Below, in pieces: positions 26,849 to 26,964 of a DNA stretch of 26,964 bases (positions within the stretch are counted from its first letter, which is position 1; each line of letters begins with the position of its first letter). The stretch comes from Acrasis kona (lineage: Eukaryota > Heterolobosea > Eutetramitea > Acrasida > Acrasidae): positions 1-26,964 of the forward strand of contig JAOPGA020001119.1 in NCBI GenBank assembly GCA_026419775.2, given 5' to 3'. The notes below the pieces were generated by a model. It was not told the DNA's origin. It made no database searches and was given only the letters and a program-made list of their open reading frames with translations. Both the position numbers and the translations under genes were made by a program.

Positions 26849-26964
26849 GAAGCAACAGTAGATCAACCACAATTACACTTCCCAGACTTTGACATTGATA
26901 TGTTAATTACCAACGGCCCATCATCTTTACATTATTTATTAATGGAAATAGTTCGAAGCAATCC

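Noticed and set aside
1-26964. CRISPR arrays, rRNA genes or bacterial operon signals
   Set aside because: No regularly spaced repeats, rRNA-like conserved blocks or ribosome-binding-site pattern were seen; the gene structure is eukaryotic.

Overview
The window looks like nuclear DNA of a free-living, probably flagellated protist. It is AT-rich, with short gaps between genes (33-90 bp in places). Ten GT-AG introns of only 31-46 nt could be placed by restoring known protein families across frame changes. Host genes end mainly in TAA. The gene set is clearly eukaryotic: SEC31, PIG-H, a BROMI/TBC1D32-like ciliary protein, a Sec14-type protein, F-box and C2H2 proteins, and a soluble GAF-histidine kinase-receiver protein. 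An amoeboflagellate such as a heterolobosean would fit, but the species cannot be fixed from sequence alone.

Layout. Positions 1-18338 are a dense host gene block. On the + strand it opens with the 3' end of an HGSNAT-like membrane acetyltransferase. On the - strand follow a decayed GH78-type alpha-L-rhamnosidase gene (frameshift plus an apparent large internal deletion) and a spliced F-box gene with a Cys/His tail. The + strand then carries a C2H2 zinc-finger gene behind a heat-shock-element-like palindrome, a five-exon BROMI/TBC1D32 gene, a three-exon PIG-H gene, a two-exon SEC31 gene with a Pro/Gln/Gly repeat region, and a TPR gene. A histidine kinase gene on the - strand and a GT61-like glycosyltransferase gene on the + strand diverge from a shared upstream region. 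A small two-helix membrane protein and a three-exon CRAL-TRIO/Sec14 gene complete the block.

From about 18340 to the end the character changes abruptly to a graveyard of mobile elements. It holds a broken piggyBac copy with one recognisable TTAA-CCC end, a fragment of a Tnp2/KDZ-like transposase, a short inverted-repeat island, an AT-hook/tyrosine-recombinase element (Crypton-like), an old Gag-protease remnant, and a well delimited 2.95-kb DNA transposon (23015-25963). The last 700 bases hold a C2H2 ORF of unknown kind. All three ambiguous bases (N) in the window lie in this half.

The most interesting object is the 2.95-kb transposon. Its ends carry the terminal repeat CCCTAGCAACAAT and, inside it, the same ordered set of sites in mirror image: three copies of a TAGAATAAAT motif (orientations +,+,-) with the palindrome ATTGTACAAT before the third. 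It encodes two divergent genes, a Tnp2/KDZ-related transposase with a long acidic tract and an AT-hook accessory protein. Host genes here act in general housekeeping (COPII traffic, GPI-anchor synthesis, phosphoinositide/lipid transfer, glycosylation, cilia); they do not form a pathway cluster.
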